64,000 nucleotides of DNA from Sporosarcina limicola (GCF_014873855.1 NZ_JADBEL010000004.1:124001-188000); one strand, 5' to 3'; counted from the stretch's first letter, positions 26,207 through 35,459 are shown. Numbers and translations are program-made. Notes: generated by a model not told the origin, from the letters alone.

Positions 26207-27400
26207 ATGGGAAAAGAGACATTCAAACGCATTCACCTTATTGTACTCGACTCTGTGGGGATCGGAGAATCACCAGATGCCCATTTATTTGGGGATAAAG
26301 GGGCGAATACGCTTGGGCATATTGGTGAAGAAATGAATGGACTTGATATGCCGAATATGGGTAAACTCGGATTATCCAATATCAGTGAAATTAAAGGAAT
26401 CATGATTGCAGATAAGCCACTTGGCTGTTATACAAAAATGCAGGAAGCATCTGTAGGAAAAGATACGATGACTGGCCATTGGGAAATGATGGGTCTTAAC
26501 ATCGACAAGCCATTTAAAGTATATCCGAATGGCTTCCCGAAAGAACTGATCGATGAATTGGAAAAGCAGACGGGCCGTAAAGTGATTGGCAACAAAGTGG
26601 CAAGTGGTACGGCAGTCATTGACGAACTGGGTCAGGAACATATGGAGACGGGTGCAATCATTGTCTATACATCTGCAGATCCTGTGTTGCAAATCGCTGC
26701 GCATGAAGGGATCATTCCGATTGATGAGCAGTACCGTATTTGTGAAATTGCACGGAAATTGACATTGGAACCAGCGTTTCTAGTAGGCCGTGTCATTGCG
26801 CGTCCGTTTGTTGGAGAACCTGGTAATTTCACACGGACAACAAATCGTCATGATTATGCACTTAAACCGTTTGGCCGTATTGTGATGAATGAGCTAGTGG
26901 ATAGCGGGTATGATGTCATTGCAATCGGTAAAATTTCCGATATATTTAATGGGGAAGGTATTACAGATTCCGTTCGTACAGTGAGCAATATGGATGGTGT
27001 CGATAAATTACTTGATGTTATGAATAAGGATTTTCAAGGGCTTAGCTTTACAAATTTAGTCGATTTTGATGCATTATTCGGACACCGACGAGATCCACTC
27101 GGCTATGGAAATGCGCTACAGGAGTTCGATGTTCGGCTTGAAGAGATTATGGCGGCGTTACGTGAGGATGATCTGCTAATCATTACAGCAGACCATGGCA
27201 ATGACCCCGTATTCCCTGGAACGGACCATACGCGTGAATATGTGCCTCTAGTCATCTATTCGCCCTCATTCAAACATGGGGGTGCTTTGCCGCAAACTGA
27301 AACGTTTTCGGATATCGGCGCGACGATTGCAGATAACTTTAATGTGAAAATGCCGAAATTCGGTCGTAGTTTCTTGGGTTTATTAGAAGAAAAGGTGTGA
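26207..27400 (+). CDS. deoB: Phosphopentomutase
   Basis: Mn-dependent alkaline-phosphatase-fold mutase interconverting (deoxy)ribose 1- and 5-phosphates (drm in B. subtilis). The 397 residues begin [18 protein letters not shown], with metal ligands in VLDSVG and in the C-terminal ITADHGNDP and [10 protein letters not shown]; the phosphothreonine loop [14 protein letters not shown] is present. AGGAGG ribosome site. It is followed by pdp with overlapping ends, so nucleoside cleavage and pentose-phosphate entry are coupled. The purine nucleoside phosphorylase gene found here in B. subtilis is absent. Confidence 0.96.
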   Translation: MGKETFKRIHLIVLDSVGIGESPDAHLFGDKGANTLGHIGEEMNGLDMPNMGKLGLSNISEIKGIMIADKPLGCYTKMQEASVGKDTMTGHWEMMGLNIDKPFKVYPNGFPKELIDELEKQTGRKVIGNKVASGTAVIDELGQEHMETGAIIVYTSADPVLQIAAHEGIIPIDEQYRICEIARKLTLEPAFLVGRVIARPFVGEPGNFTRTTNRHDYALKPFGRIVMNELVDSGYDVIAIGKISDIFNGEGITDSVRTVSNMDGVDKLLDVMNKDFQGLSFTNLVDFDALFGHRRDPLGYGNALQEFDVRLEEIMAALREDDLLIITADHGNDPVFPGTDHTREYVPLVIYSPSFKHGGALPQTETFSDIGATIADNFNVKMPKFGRSFLGLLEEKV

Positions 27401-27405
27401 TTTTA

Positions 27406-28713
27406 ATGTTTAGAATGGTTGATATTATCGAGAAAAAACGCAATGGTGAGATGCTTTCTAAGGAAGAAATCACCTTTTTCGTAAATGGTTACACGGATGA
27501 GTCTATCCCTGATTATCAAGCGAGCGCATTCCTAATGGCAGTTTATTTTAAAGGGATGACGGCTGAAGAGCAAGGGTATTTGACGATGGCGATGGTAGAG
27601 TCTGGCGATCAGATTGATTTATCCGCAATTGAAGGTATTAAAGTCGATAAGCATTCGACAGGCGGCGTTGGGGATACGACGACATTGATTTTGGTCCCGC
27701 TTGTTGCCGCATGTGGTGTGCCAGTCGCTAAAATGAGCGGCCGCGGTCTTGGTCACACAGGGGGTACGCTCGATAAGCTTGAAGCGATTGAAGGATTCCA
27801 TATCGAATTGACGGAAGAACAATTTGTGCAGCAAGTGAATGACTTGAAACTTGCGGTCATTGGTCAAAGTGGTAATTTGACCCCTGCTGATAAAAAACTG
27901 TATGCACTTCGTGACGTAACCGCTACGGTCGATAGTATTCCCCTTATCGCTAGCTCGATTATGAGTAAAAAAATTGCGGCAGGTGCAGATGCAATTGTCC
28001 TTGATGTGAAAACGGGCGAAGGCGCATTTATGAAAACGAAAGAAGATGCAATTGCGCTTGCTGAATCAATGGTGGCAATCGGAAAGCAAGTAGGCAGGAA
28101 CACGATGGCGGTGATTTCTGATATGAGCCAGCCGCTAGGATTTGCGATTGGTAACTCACTTGAAGTCATTGAAGCAATCGAAACACTAAAGGGTGAAGGT
28201 CCCGAAGATTTGACTGAACTTTGTCTTGTACTTGGTAGCAAGATGATTGTGGCGGGAGGAAAAGCGGCTTCCATCGATGAAGCACGGACTATGCTTAAAG
28301 CGGTCATTACAGACGGTTCGGCTCTTGAATTATTCGGTAAACTGATTGAAGCACAGGGCGGTAATGCAAAAGTCATTCATGATACGACTCTGTTGCCTTC
28401 TGCAAAATACCAGATTGAAGTACCTTCACTCACTTCAGGTTATGTAACGAAGATGGAAGCGGACGACATTGGTGTTGCAGCGATGCTTCTTGGAGCTGGA
28501 AGGGCAACGAAGGAAGATGAAATCGATTTTGCGGTCGGCATCGTGTTGAAGAAAAAAATTGGGGATGCAGTACAAGTAGGAGAACCACTTGCAATCATCC
28601 ATTCAAATTTAGAGAATGTGGAACGTTCTATTACGCTTATCCAACAACATATTTTCATTGAAAAGCAACAGGTAGAAAGCCCACGTCTCATTGGTGAAAT
28701 GATAACGGGCTAA
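27406..28713 (+). CDS. pdp: Pyrimidine-nucleoside phosphorylase
   Basis: Phosphorolysis of uridine, thymidine and deoxyuridine to the base and pentose 1-phosphate, the substrate of DeoB. Motifs: [11 protein letters not shown] at the N-terminus, [13 protein letters not shown] phosphate loop, [17 protein letters not shown], and [12 protein letters not shown]-terminal PYNP domain with the usual ending. I use ATG 27406, which follows AAGGTG; an ATT/ATG-rich start at 27397 overlaps deoB and lacks spacing. A strong terminator follows. Confidence 0.95.
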   Translation: MFRMVDIIEKKRNGEMLSKEEITFFVNGYTDESIPDYQASAFLMAVYFKGMTAEEQGYLTMAMVESGDQIDLSAIEGIKVDKHSTGGVGDTTTLILVPLVAACGVPVAKMSGRGLGHTGGTLDKLEAIEGFHIELTEEQFVQQVNDLKLAVIGQSGNLTPADKKLYALRDVTATVDSIPLIASSIMSKKIAAGADAIVLDVKTGEGAFMKTKEDAIALAESMVAIGKQVGRNTMAVISDMSQPLGFAIGNSLEVIEAIETLKGEGPEDLTELCLVLGSKMIVAGGKAASIDEARTMLKAVITDGSALELFGKLIEAQGGNAKVIHDTTLLPSAKYQIEVPSLTSGYVTKMEADDIGVAAMLLGAGRATKEDEIDFAVGIVLKKKIGDAVQVGEPLAIIHSNLENVERSITLIQQHIFIEKQQVESPRLIGEMITG

Positions 28714-28725
28714 ACTTAAATAGTG

Positions 28726-28776
28726 AAGGCTATCCCATTGACCAGGTTTTATCGGGTTAATGGGATAGCCTTTTTT
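28726..28776 (+). terminator. Rho-independent terminator after pdp
   Basis: AAGGCTATCCCATT pairs with AATGGGATAGCCTT, followed by six T. It ends the drm-pdp transcript. Confidence 0.9.
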
Positions 28777-28800
28777 AATTTATAGCAGACGATAACTGCA

Positions 28801-28860
28801 CAAGCGACCAATCCACACGTCGAAGCGACTGATCTCTCGCTCAAGCGACCAATCCATCGC
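28801..28860. repeat. Three tandem 20-bp repeats
   Basis: Three imperfect units of 20 bp, each containing AAGCGAC followed by A/TGATC-like sequence (at 28802, 28823 and 28843). Units 1 and 3 share AAGCGACCAATCCA exactly. No coding sense is apparent. The array ends exactly where MITE copy 2 begins. Confidence 0.7.
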
Positions 28861-28980
28861 ACTATATAAGTTGAACGAAAGATCAACAGCCCATTTATAC
28901 TTGAATAGTTGAAACAAACGCGTCAAACAAGCATATGTAGAATCAACAAAAGTGTAAAACTTAAATTCAACTTATATAGT
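28861..28980. mobile_element. MITE-like element, copy 2 (120 bp)
   Basis: Begins ACTATATAAGTTGAA and ends with its exact inverted complement TTCAACTTATATAGT, giving perfect 15-bp terminal inverted repeats. The interior is identical to 15108-15227 except for about seven positions in total. No reading frame. It lies between the pdp terminator and the spoIIA operon, so it occupies the spoIIA upstream region. Confidence 0.85.
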
Positions 28981-29107
28981 ATGTACTTCTTAACTATTTT
29001 TTCGTAGTGAATGTGTAAATGATAAAGAAAATGCACATACTTCCATTATGGGTAGAACCTGTCGAAAAGTAAGAATCTTGCGCTATCCGTGACTAGTTTT
29101 GTCAGCT
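28981..29107. other. Remaining upstream region of spoIIA
   Basis: No gene. Apart from the possible sigma-H elements listed next, I see no repeat or hairpin here. Confidence 0.4.
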
Positions 29108-29136
29108 AGGAGGGTTTGGTCTTCCTGATGTGGAAT
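29108..29136 (+). promoter_or_regulatory. Possible sigma-H promoter of spoIIA
   Basis: AGGAGGGTT (29108-29116) and GAAT (29133-29136) resemble the sigma-H -35 and -10 elements, as expected for spoIIA. The spacing is about 3 bp too long, so the call is weak. Confidence 0.25.
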
Positions 29137-29163
29137 GTTTCGCTAGAGAAGGAGGGGTTCAGC

Positions 29164-29517
29164 ATGGCTGATATTGAAATCATTGACAATGGGATTATTA
29201 TTGCGACATTACGAGGGGAGTTGGACAATCATGAGGCAAATCGAATCCGGTCTCATATTTCTTCATCCATCTTTACTGGACAAGTGCGGGCTGTTATTTG
29301 GAATTTGGAAGGGCTTGGATTCATGGATAGCGCAGGAATCGGTCTCATTCTTGGAAGGATGCGTGATTTAGCACCTTTGGAAGGGGAAACGCTGATACTG
29401 AATCCGTCCTCGACGATGGAGAAAATATTCAACTTTTCCGGTCTTGGACCAAATATTAGGCACTGCACGATTGACATGGCGATCAGGGAAATCGGAGGGG
29501 TTTTACATGAACAATGA
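29164..29517 (+). CDS. spoIIAA: Anti-sigma F factor antagonist
   Basis: STAS-domain anti-anti-sigma factor that frees sigma-F in the forespore when unphosphorylated. The phosphorylation site is Ser56 in FMDSAGIG, matching Ser58 of B. subtilis. The 117-residue length is normal. Start ATG 29164 follows GAAGGAGGGG; a longer in-frame start at 29116 lacks a site. The stop overlaps the spoIIAB start by about 11 bases, so the pair is translationally coupled. First gene of spoIIAA-spoIIAB-sigF. Confidence 0.96.
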   Translation: MADIEIIDNGIIIATLRGELDNHEANRIRSHISSSIFTGQVRAVIWNLEGLGFMDSAGIGLILGRMRDLAPLEGETLILNPSSTMEKIFNFSGLGPNIRHCTIDMAIREIGGVLHEQ

Positions 29518-29953
29518 AATGACGTTATCATTCGTCGCAATCGAAGAAAATGAAGCGCTAGCAAGAATGGCGATGACTTGTTTCATCACGCCGCTTGACC
29601 CGACAATCGAAGAAATTTCAGAGTTTAAGACGATTGTTTCGGAAGCGGTGACAAATGCGATTCTTCATGGATACGAATGCGATGGAACAAGTATTGTCAC
29701 AGTCCATGCATTGATTGAAGGAAATAAAATATCGATGACGGTAAGTGATGAAGGGGCAGGGATTTTCGATGTGGAGCAGGCGATGGAGCCGATGTTCACG
29801 ACCCGACCCTTCATGGAACGGTCAGGAATGGGATTTACAATAATGGAAAGCTTTGCAGACAATTTATCTGTCGAATCAGTCATTGGTAATGGAACGGTCG
29901 TCAAGTTTGAGAAAACGTTTTCTCCGGTTACGGAAGTAAGCAGAATGAGGTGA
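29507..29953 (+). CDS. spoIIAB: Anti-sigma F factor / serine kinase
   Basis: GHKL-fold kinase that binds and holds sigma-F and phosphorylates SpoIIAA. N box EAVTNAILHGY, G1 box SDEGAGI and the ATP-lid region RSGMGFTIME are visible. 148 residues. The start at 29507 overlaps the end of spoIIAA and follows GGAGGGG. sigF begins 3 bp after the stop. The switch of three genes has the standard order and spacing. Confidence 0.97.
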   Translation: MNNEMTLSFVAIEENEALARMAMTCFITPLDPTIEEISEFKTIVSEAVTNAILHGYECDGTSIVTVHALIEGNKISMTVSDEGAGIFDVEQAMEPMFTTRPFMERSGMGFTIMESFADNLSVESVIGNGTVVKFEKTFSPVTEVSRMR

Positions 29954-29956
29954 CTT

Positions 29957-30745
29957 ATGGACACATCTGTTGAAAAAAAACCCGCTTTGTTGTCTCAGGA
30001 GAAGATGAGGGAACTGATAAAAATTTCGCAGGAAGGTGATAAGGAAGCGAGAAGGTTGATGGTAGAAGGAAATACTAGACTCGTCTGGTCCATCGTCCAA
30101 CGTTTTGCTTCCCGCGGAGCTGACCCTGAGGACTTGTTCCAAATTGGCTGCATCGGTCTCATGAAATCAATTGACAAGTTTGACCTTTCATATGAGGTGA
30201 AATTTTCTACCTATGCGGTCCCAATGATTGTCGGTGAAATTCAGCGGTTTCTTAGGGATGATGGAATGGTGAAGGTGAGCCGCTCCATCCGGGAACTCAG
30301 TTTCAAAATCCGTCATGCAACCGATGATTACATTAAAAATCATGGTAAATCACCATCCATTTCAGAAGTTGCTGCGGTCCTAGAAGTGACTGTTGATGAT
30401 GTCATTCTCGCATCGGATGCCTTGCGTGATCCTGCATCTCTTCATGAAAAATTGTATGAAAGTGAAGGAGATAGCTTGACACTCATGGATCAGCTAAGGG
30501 ACGACAGATCTGAAAGGGTATTCGATCATATCCCACTTAGGGACGTCATTACTAAGTTGAACAAGCGGGATCAGACGATTATCTATATGCGTTACTACCT
30601 TGATTGTACGCAGAGTGATATTGCGGAGAGGATTGGAATTTCACAAGTTCAAGTGTCACGGCTTGAAAAGAAAATCCTAGCTCAATTGAAGTCTTGGATG
30701 GGCACGAATGCAGAGGATAGTACGGTAACAGTGAGGACGGATTGA
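29957..30745 (+). CDS. sigF: Sporulation sigma factor sigma-F
   Basis: Forespore-specific sigma factor of the SigB/F/G group, 262 residues. Region 2 carries NTRLVWSIVQRF, PEDLFQIGCIGLMKSIDKF and KFSTYAVPMIVGEIQRFLRD; region 4 carries LDCTQSDIAERIGISQVQVS. It is third in the spoIIA operon. Unusually, the next gene on the same strand is spoVAF, 4 bp downstream, and the other spoVA genes are not between them. Confidence 0.97.
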   Translation: MDTSVEKKPALLSQEKMRELIKISQEGDKEARRLMVEGNTRLVWSIVQRFASRGADPEDLFQIGCIGLMKSIDKFDLSYEVKFSTYAVPMIVGEIQRFLRDDGMVKVSRSIRELSFKIRHATDDYIKNHGKSPSISEVAAVLEVTVDDVILASDALRDPASLHEKLYESEGDSLTLMDQLRDDRSERVFDHIPLRDVITKLNKRDQTIIYMRYYLDCTQSDIAERIGISQVQVSRLEKKILAQLKSWMGTNAEDSTVTVRTD

Positions 30746-30749
30746 TATA

Positions 30750-32198
30750 ATGGAGAAATTGTTCCAGTCGATGAAAGAAGGAGAAGAGTGGTTCGAAGCT
30801 TGTTTTGGACAAGACGAAACATTCGACGCGACAGCTAGGTCAGTCCATTTATGGGATATGCCTTCGTTATTACTCTATATTAATGGACTTGTAGATGGAA
30901 TCGTCATAACGACTTTGTTGACAGAGATGCAGTGGAATGGTGATGGGAAGATATTGGAGGGGGATGGAGCAGAACGTTTCCTCTCCTTTTTTCCTTACCA
31001 TGCAATAACGGCGGCTATAGAAAAGAAAGAGTTGCTAAAGTCCATTTTAAGTGGTCAAGCGGCGATCATTACTCCAGACGGCTATGCATTTTTGATAGAT
31101 ATTAGGTCCTACCCCGGAAGACAACCGGAAGAACCCGATAACGAGAAAGTCATTCGCGGTTCAAGGGATGGGTTCACGGAAAACATTCTTACGAATACGG
31201 CATTAGTACGGAGGAGACTTCGCACAGAAGATTTACGTTTCGAAATGCATAACACATCAGTGAGTGGGAAAACAGATGTCGTTCTCGCGTTCATACAAGG
31301 TGCGGCAAGTAAAAAACATCTGGCTTACATTCGAGATAGACTAGATGCCATTTGTACTGACGGACTTACAATGACAGACAAATCGCTTGAGGAATTTCTT
31401 TTTAAACAGGGCTTTCATCCAGTACCTTTTGTACGATTTACAGAACGTCCGGATATCTGTGCAGCGCATTTATTAGAAGGAAATATTGCAATTATGGTGG
31501 ATACATCCCCTTCTGTTATTCTCGTGCCGGTCACATTGTTCTATCACCTGCAACATGCAGAGGAGTACAGACAGGCCCCGTTAATTGGAACTGCTGTTAG
31601 ACTTATGCGTTTTTCTGGAACTGCATTAAGCCTCATTCTTCTACCTTTTTGGTATTTACTTGCGACCGAAAATAAGTATCTTCCGGATATATTGAGTTAC
31701 ATTGGGCCCAAAGAATTAGGGGAAGTTCCTTTACTTATTCAGTTATTGCTTGCGGATATTGGAATCGAGGTGCTCCGAATGGCAGCTATCCATACACCAA
31801 CCCCGATGTCGACCGCAATGGGTCTTGTGGCGGCAATCGTCATTGGACAAGTGGCAATTGATGTTGGACTTTTCACACCCGAAGTTGTGCTCTATGCCGC
31901 ATTAAGTGCTATTTTAACATTTGCAATTCCTTCCTATGAGCTAAGCATTACAACTAAAATTTTCAGGATATGTATTCTGTTGTTGACTGCATTATTGGGA
32001 GCGCCTGGATTCTTTTTATCCCTCGTAGTCATTTTTTATTATTTATGTGCGCTAAAGCCAATGGATGTCCCTTATTTATGGCCTGCAGTGCCGTTCTTCC
32101 CGAAAGCGATGTTGCGCATTCTTATAAGGTTCCCGATGACTGTAGACAAACCGAGACCATTCATTACTGACTCACCAGATCGTGACCGTGTTTCATAG
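30750..32198 (+). CDS. spoVAF: Stage V sporulation protein AF (GerA-family membrane protein)
   Basis: 482-residue protein of the GerA/SpoVAF family: a soluble N-terminal half, then about five membrane segments (about residues 280-445). Motifs include NTALVRRRLRTEDLRFE, KTDVVLAFIQG, GFHPVPFVRFTERPD, LLEGNIAIMVDTSP and RMAAIHTPTPMSTAMGLV. In spores SpoVAF works with the SpoVA channel and modulates germinant-triggered ion release. It starts 4 bp after sigF, where B. subtilis has spoVAA first, so it is probably read through from spoIIA. lysA follows, as usual. Confidence 0.93.
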   Translation: MEKLFQSMKEGEEWFEACFGQDETFDATARSVHLWDMPSLLLYINGLVDGIVITTLLTEMQWNGDGKILEGDGAERFLSFFPYHAITAAIEKKELLKSILSGQAAIITPDGYAFLIDIRSYPGRQPEEPDNEKVIRGSRDGFTENILTNTALVRRRLRTEDLRFEMHNTSVSGKTDVVLAFIQGAASKKHLAYIRDRLDAICTDGLTMTDKSLEEFLFKQGFHPVPFVRFTERPDICAAHLLEGNIAIMVDTSPSVILVPVTLFYHLQHAEEYRQAPLIGTAVRLMRFSGTALSLILLPFWYLLATENKYLPDILSYIGPKELGEVPLLIQLLLADIGIEVLRMAAIHTPTPMSTAMGLVAAIVIGQVAIDVGLFTPEVVLYAALSAILTFAIPSYELSITTKIFRICILLLTALLGAPGFFLSLVVIFYYLCALKPMDVPYLWPAVPFFPKAMLRILIRFPMTVDKPRPFITDSPDRDRVS

Positions 32199-32273
32199 AT
32201 CATTGCTAGTACCCGCATCTTTATGATAAAGTTCTAGTTATATTTATATTAGAATTTGAAAGGGGAAGGCATT

Positions 32274-33602
32274 ATGTATTTCTACGGAACACAATCGGTC
32301 AATGAGTTAGGCCATCTGACAATTGGTGGCGTCGATACTATCGACCTTGCACATATGTACGGTACTCCTCTTAACGTTTATGATGTTGCGTTATTTCGAG
32401 AACGGGCGGCGGCCTTTAAAGAAACTTTTAAAAACGTTGGCGTACGGGCACAAGTTGCGTATGCGAGCAAAGCATTCTCGTCCATTGCAATCTATGAAGT
32501 TGCCGAACAACAAGGTCTGTCGCTCGATGTTGTCTCTGGAGGGGAATTGTTTACAGCGGTCTCCGCAGGATTTCCACGAGAAAGAATTCATTTCCACGGG
32601 AATAATAAAAGCTTTTCCGAACTTCAATATGCATTTGATGAAAAAATAGGCTGTATCGTTATCGACAATTTTTCCGAAATTACGATGGTGAAGGATATAG
32701 CGGAGACGCGTAAAGAGAAGATGAATGTGCTCATCCGGGTAACACCTGGAGTAGAGGCGCACACACATGACTATATTACGACAGGACAGGAAGATTCCAA
32801 ATTCGGCTTTGATTTGAAAAATGGTCAGACGGATGAGGCATTTCTTCAGTTGCATGATCATCCCTATCTCGAATTGCTCGGTATGCATTGTCATATTGGT
32901 TCCCAAATATTCGAGTCGGATGCTTTTTGTTTTGCAGCAGAAGTATTAATGAAAAAAATGGTTGCCTGGCGTGATGACCACGATTTCGTATGTACGGTTT
33001 TGAATTTAGGTGGTGGATTTGGTATCCGGTATACAGAAGAAGACGAACCGCTTCATCCCTCTGCTTATGTCGAAGAGATGGCGAAGGTTGTGCTATCGAT
33101 GACCCGAAGCCACAATTATCCCGTACCTGAAATTTGGGTTGAACCTGGCAGATCCCTCGTTGGTGATGCAGGTACAACGCTCTATACAGCTGGAAGCACC
33201 AAAGAAGTACCAGATGTTCGAAAATATATCGCAGTCGATGGGGGAATGTCGGATAATATCCGTCCTGCACTGTATGGTGCAAAATATACAGCCGCTACTG
33301 CGAATCGTATCGAAGAGCCTCATGTAGATAAAGTGACGCTAGCAGGAAAATGTTGTGAATCAGGAGATAAGCTCATTGAAGAGGCATTCCTTGCAGATCC
33401 AACTGAAGGAGATATTATCGCTGTTTTCTGCACGGGAGCTTATGGTTACTCGATGGCAAGCAATTATAACCGACTTCCGAAGCCAGCAATCGTGTTTTGT
33501 GAAAATGGTGAACATCAACTTGTCGTTCGCAGGGAAACATACGAAGACGTCGTTAGACTTGATATTCCTCTTCAAAGCGTGAAACGGGAGGAGACGGTAT
33601 GA
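32274..33602 (+). CDS. lysA: Diaminopimelate decarboxylase
   Basis: PLP-dependent enzyme making L-lysine from meso-diaminopimelate. Lys66 in VAYASKAFSS binds PLP. HCHIGSQI, LGGGFGIRY, EPGRSLVG and CCESGDKL match the alanine-racemase-fold decarboxylases. About 442 residues. Start ATG 32274 follows GGGGAAGG; an upstream in-frame TTG is not needed. The stop overlaps the start of a 34-codon gene (ATGA). Position after spoVAF is conserved in Bacillales. Confidence 0.97.
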   Translation: MYFYGTQSVNELGHLTIGGVDTIDLAHMYGTPLNVYDVALFRERAAAFKETFKNVGVRAQVAYASKAFSSIAIYEVAEQQGLSLDVVSGGELFTAVSAGFPRERIHFHGNNKSFSELQYAFDEKIGCIVIDNFSEITMVKDIAETRKEKMNVLIRVTPGVEAHTHDYITTGQEDSKFGFDLKNGQTDEAFLQLHDHPYLELLGMHCHIGSQIFESDAFCFAAEVLMKKMVAWRDDHDFVCTVLNLGGGFGIRYTEEDEPLHPSAYVEEMAKVVLSMTRSHNYPVPEIWVEPGRSLVGDAGTTLYTAGSTKEVPDVRKYIAVDGGMSDNIRPALYGAKYTAATANRIEEPHVDKVTLAGKCCESGDKLIEEAFLADPTEGDIIAVFCTGAYGYSMASNYNRLPKPAIVFCENGEHQLVVRRETYEDVVRLDIPLQSVKREETV

Positions 33603-33703
33603 AGAAACGCAATATCCTCCTTTTTGTATTCATTGTACTTGCGGCGATTATGTGGGGAGCGGTATACTGGTATTTCATCGCGCCGGTGATAGACCCAAGA
33701 TGA
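33599..33703 (+). CDS. Small single-span membrane protein, 34 residues
   Basis: Begins MKKRNILLFVFIVLAAIMWG and ends FIAPVIDPR. It has a basic N-terminus and one hydrophobic span (about residues 5-27), so a small membrane protein is predicted. The ATG overlaps the lysA stop (ATGA), and GGGAGGAGACGG is a strong ribosome site within the end of lysA, which makes translation likely. The function is unknown; coupling to lysA may only reflect position. Confidence 0.6.
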   Translation: MKKRNILLFVFIVLAAIMWGAVYWYFIAPVIDPR

Positions 33704-33787
33704 CATGACGATCGCTTATTATTGAGAGGACTCCGTCACGCGTAGACAAACTAACGGGGGATTTTCAGAAAAGAAGGGATTCAATCG

Positions 33788-34153
33788 ATGCTTTTACGTT
33801 ATAAGAAAACTTATGAAAAAATTGCGATGGGGCTACTTTCTTATATGCCTGTAGACAAATCAGTGAAGAAATTACAAGAAATGATTTATCACTACGAAAC
33901 GGATGACCAGTGGCAGTTGTTTCTATTAAAAGAGGATGATGATTTCATCGGTCTGGTCGGAGTAATAGTGGGTGACACTACCTATACGTTACAACATATT
34001 TCTGTCAACCCATCTTTTCGTGGAGAAGGGATAGGTAAGGAAATGGTGATGAAGGTGCAAGCACTTTTTTCGGATAAGGAATGCAAAGGTACAGAAGAAA
34101 CAGATTCGTTCATAAATAAATGTAAAGAAATAGAAGAAGGAACAGATTTTTAG
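33788..34153 (+). CDS. ribT: GNAT acetyltransferase RibT
   Basis: A 121-residue GNAT-fold protein. The acetyl-CoA-binding stretch is ISVNPSFRGEGIGKEM, and the N-terminal RYKKTYEKIAMGLLSYMP matches the RibT subfamily. In B. subtilis ribT is the last gene of the riboflavin operon near here; in this window no other rib biosynthetic gene is next to it. AGAAGGGA ribosome site. Its stop overlaps the stop of the convergent ypuF gene by 4 bp. Its biochemical substrate is not established. Confidence 0.85.
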   Translation: MLLRYKKTYEKIAMGLLSYMPVDKSVKKLQEMIYHYETDDQWQLFLLKEDDDFIGLVGVIVGDTTYTLQHISVNPSFRGEGIGKEMVMKVQALFSDKECKGTEETDSFINKCKEIEEGTDF

Positions 34154-34662
34154 CATCTGTCCTTCTTCTTTTCTTCGCGTTCTCGGAGAATATCACTACG
34201 GTCCCGGAGCATATGTTTATGAATGAGCGCGTCACTTTCGAAAGAAAGGAGTTCCATGGACTGTTCCGCGGATTCAACAAGTGCTGTCAATTGTGAGGAT
34301 GTTACAATAAGTGAGATGGATTCAAATGGCAACTGTTTTTCCAAGCGATTTATACTGTTTTGAACGTCGTGAATTAAACGCTTAAAATCAATTTCTTCCG
34401 TGTAAGTAGGGTTCTTAGAGATGAACGTTAAGAAGTTTTTTACTGCCTTCCGAAGTGTTCGATACGCACCTGTACTATTTCCCCTTCGCCAGTGATACAA
34501 TCCCGTTGCAAGAAGGATGAAAGCTGTGAGAGGATGCTCTTTATCGCTATCGGGTATTGACTTCCAATAGTCTTCTAAAACCTCGTGACATTCGAAATAA
34601 TCTTGATTTTGATTGAAATAAACAATAAACTTTACGAATAGTGGATGATGGTATGGATGCAT
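34150..34662 (-). CDS. ypuF: DUF309 domain protein (YpuF)
   Basis: About 170 residues. The DUF309 motif is YFECHEVLEDYWK at the N-terminus, followed by GLYHWRRGNSTGAYRTLRKA, an all-helical fold. ATG 34662 follows AGAAAGGA on the minus strand. A longer frame to 34830 would overlap scpA coding sequence and is rejected. It is divergent from scpA with only 46 bp between starts. Position before scpA matches B. subtilis ypuF. Molecular role unknown. Confidence 0.88.
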   Translation of the reverse strand: MHPYHHPLFVKFIVYFNQNQDYFECHEVLEDYWKSIPDSDKEHPLTAFILLATGLYHWRRGNSTGAYRTLRKAVKNFLTFISKNPTYTEEIDFKRLIHDVQNSINRLEKQLPFESISLIVTSSQLTALVESAEQSMELLSFESDALIHKHMLRDRSDILREREEKKKDRC

Positions 34663-34708
34663 TCTATCAGTCCTTTCTATAGCGAATACGATGGGTAGGT
34701 GTAACACA

Positions 34709-35458
34709 ATGTCATATAAAGTGAAACTCGAGGCTTTCGAAGGCCCGTTAGATCTATTATTACATTTAATCAACAGACTTGAAATTGATATATACGATAT
34801 TCCGATGGCTGAATTGACACAACAGTACATCGAGCATCTTCAAACGATGCGTGTATTGCAGTTGGATGAACTAAGCGAATACCTTGTACTTGCGGCGACA
34901 CTAATCGAGATTAAAAGTAAAATGTTACTTCCAGTTCATGAGGGAGAAGAGTTTGACGACGACATGGAGTTTGATATGGAAGACGATCCGCGTGATGAAC
35001 TTGTTGCTCGCCTGATTGAATATAGGAAATATAAAGAGGCGGCTATCAATTTAAAAGAATCCGCAGATGAACGATCTGATTATTTCACAAGAACCCCTGG
35101 TGATCTTTCAGTATTCGGCGAAGTTATCATAAGTGAGATGGAAGACAGCTTGAGTGTTTTTGATTTGATTGGTGCGTTCCAAAAAATGCTCGACAGAAAG
35201 CGACTAAAAGCACCACTTACGGCTAGTATAATGAAAACGGAACGATCTGTCGGTGAAAAGATGAATGAAATTATGGCGACATTGGAAAGAAGTAGTGGAG
35301 TTTGTGATTTCCATTCCCTTTTTGAAGAGGGAGATAGGTCGGATTTAGTTCTTACATTCCTCTCTTTACTTGAATTGATGAAACGTCGGAACATACTTGT
35401 TGAGCAACACGGTAATTTTGATGAACTAACTGTGTCGTTCCGCCGGGAGGGTGAATGA
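34709..35458 (+). CDS. scpA: Segregation and condensation protein A
   Basis: Kleisin subunit bridging the SMC dimer in the condensin complex. The N-terminus YKVKLEAFEGPLDLLLHLIN and ELTQQYIEHLQ are diagnostic, and the C-terminal winged helix binds the SMC head. 249 residues. ATG 34709 lies 8 nt after TAGGTG; the upstream in-frame start at 34691 has no site. scpB follows with two bases between stop and start. Confidence 0.95.
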   Translation: MSYKVKLEAFEGPLDLLLHLINRLEIDIYDIPMAELTQQYIEHLQTMRVLQLDELSEYLVLAATLIEIKSKMLLPVHEGEEFDDDMEFDMEDDPRDELVARLIEYRKYKEAAINLKESADERSDYFTRTPGDLSVFGEVIISEMEDSLSVFDLIGAFQKMLDRKRLKAPLTASIMKTERSVGEKMNEIMATLERSSGVCDFHSLFEEGDRSDLVLTFLSLLELMKRRNILVEQHGNFDELTVSFRREGE

Positions 35459-35459
35459 A

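Noticed and set aside
28801-28860. CRISPR array
   Set aside because: Unit length is only about 20 bp with no spacers between repeats, three units, and no cas genes in the window.
32199-32273. Lysine riboswitch upstream of lysA
   Set aside because: The gap is only 75 bp, far too short for the L box, and no L-box motifs are seen.
34663-34830. N-terminal extension of the ypuF frame
   Set aside because: It would overlap scpA antisense and lacks a ribosome site; DUF309 homology starts at the ATG at 34662.
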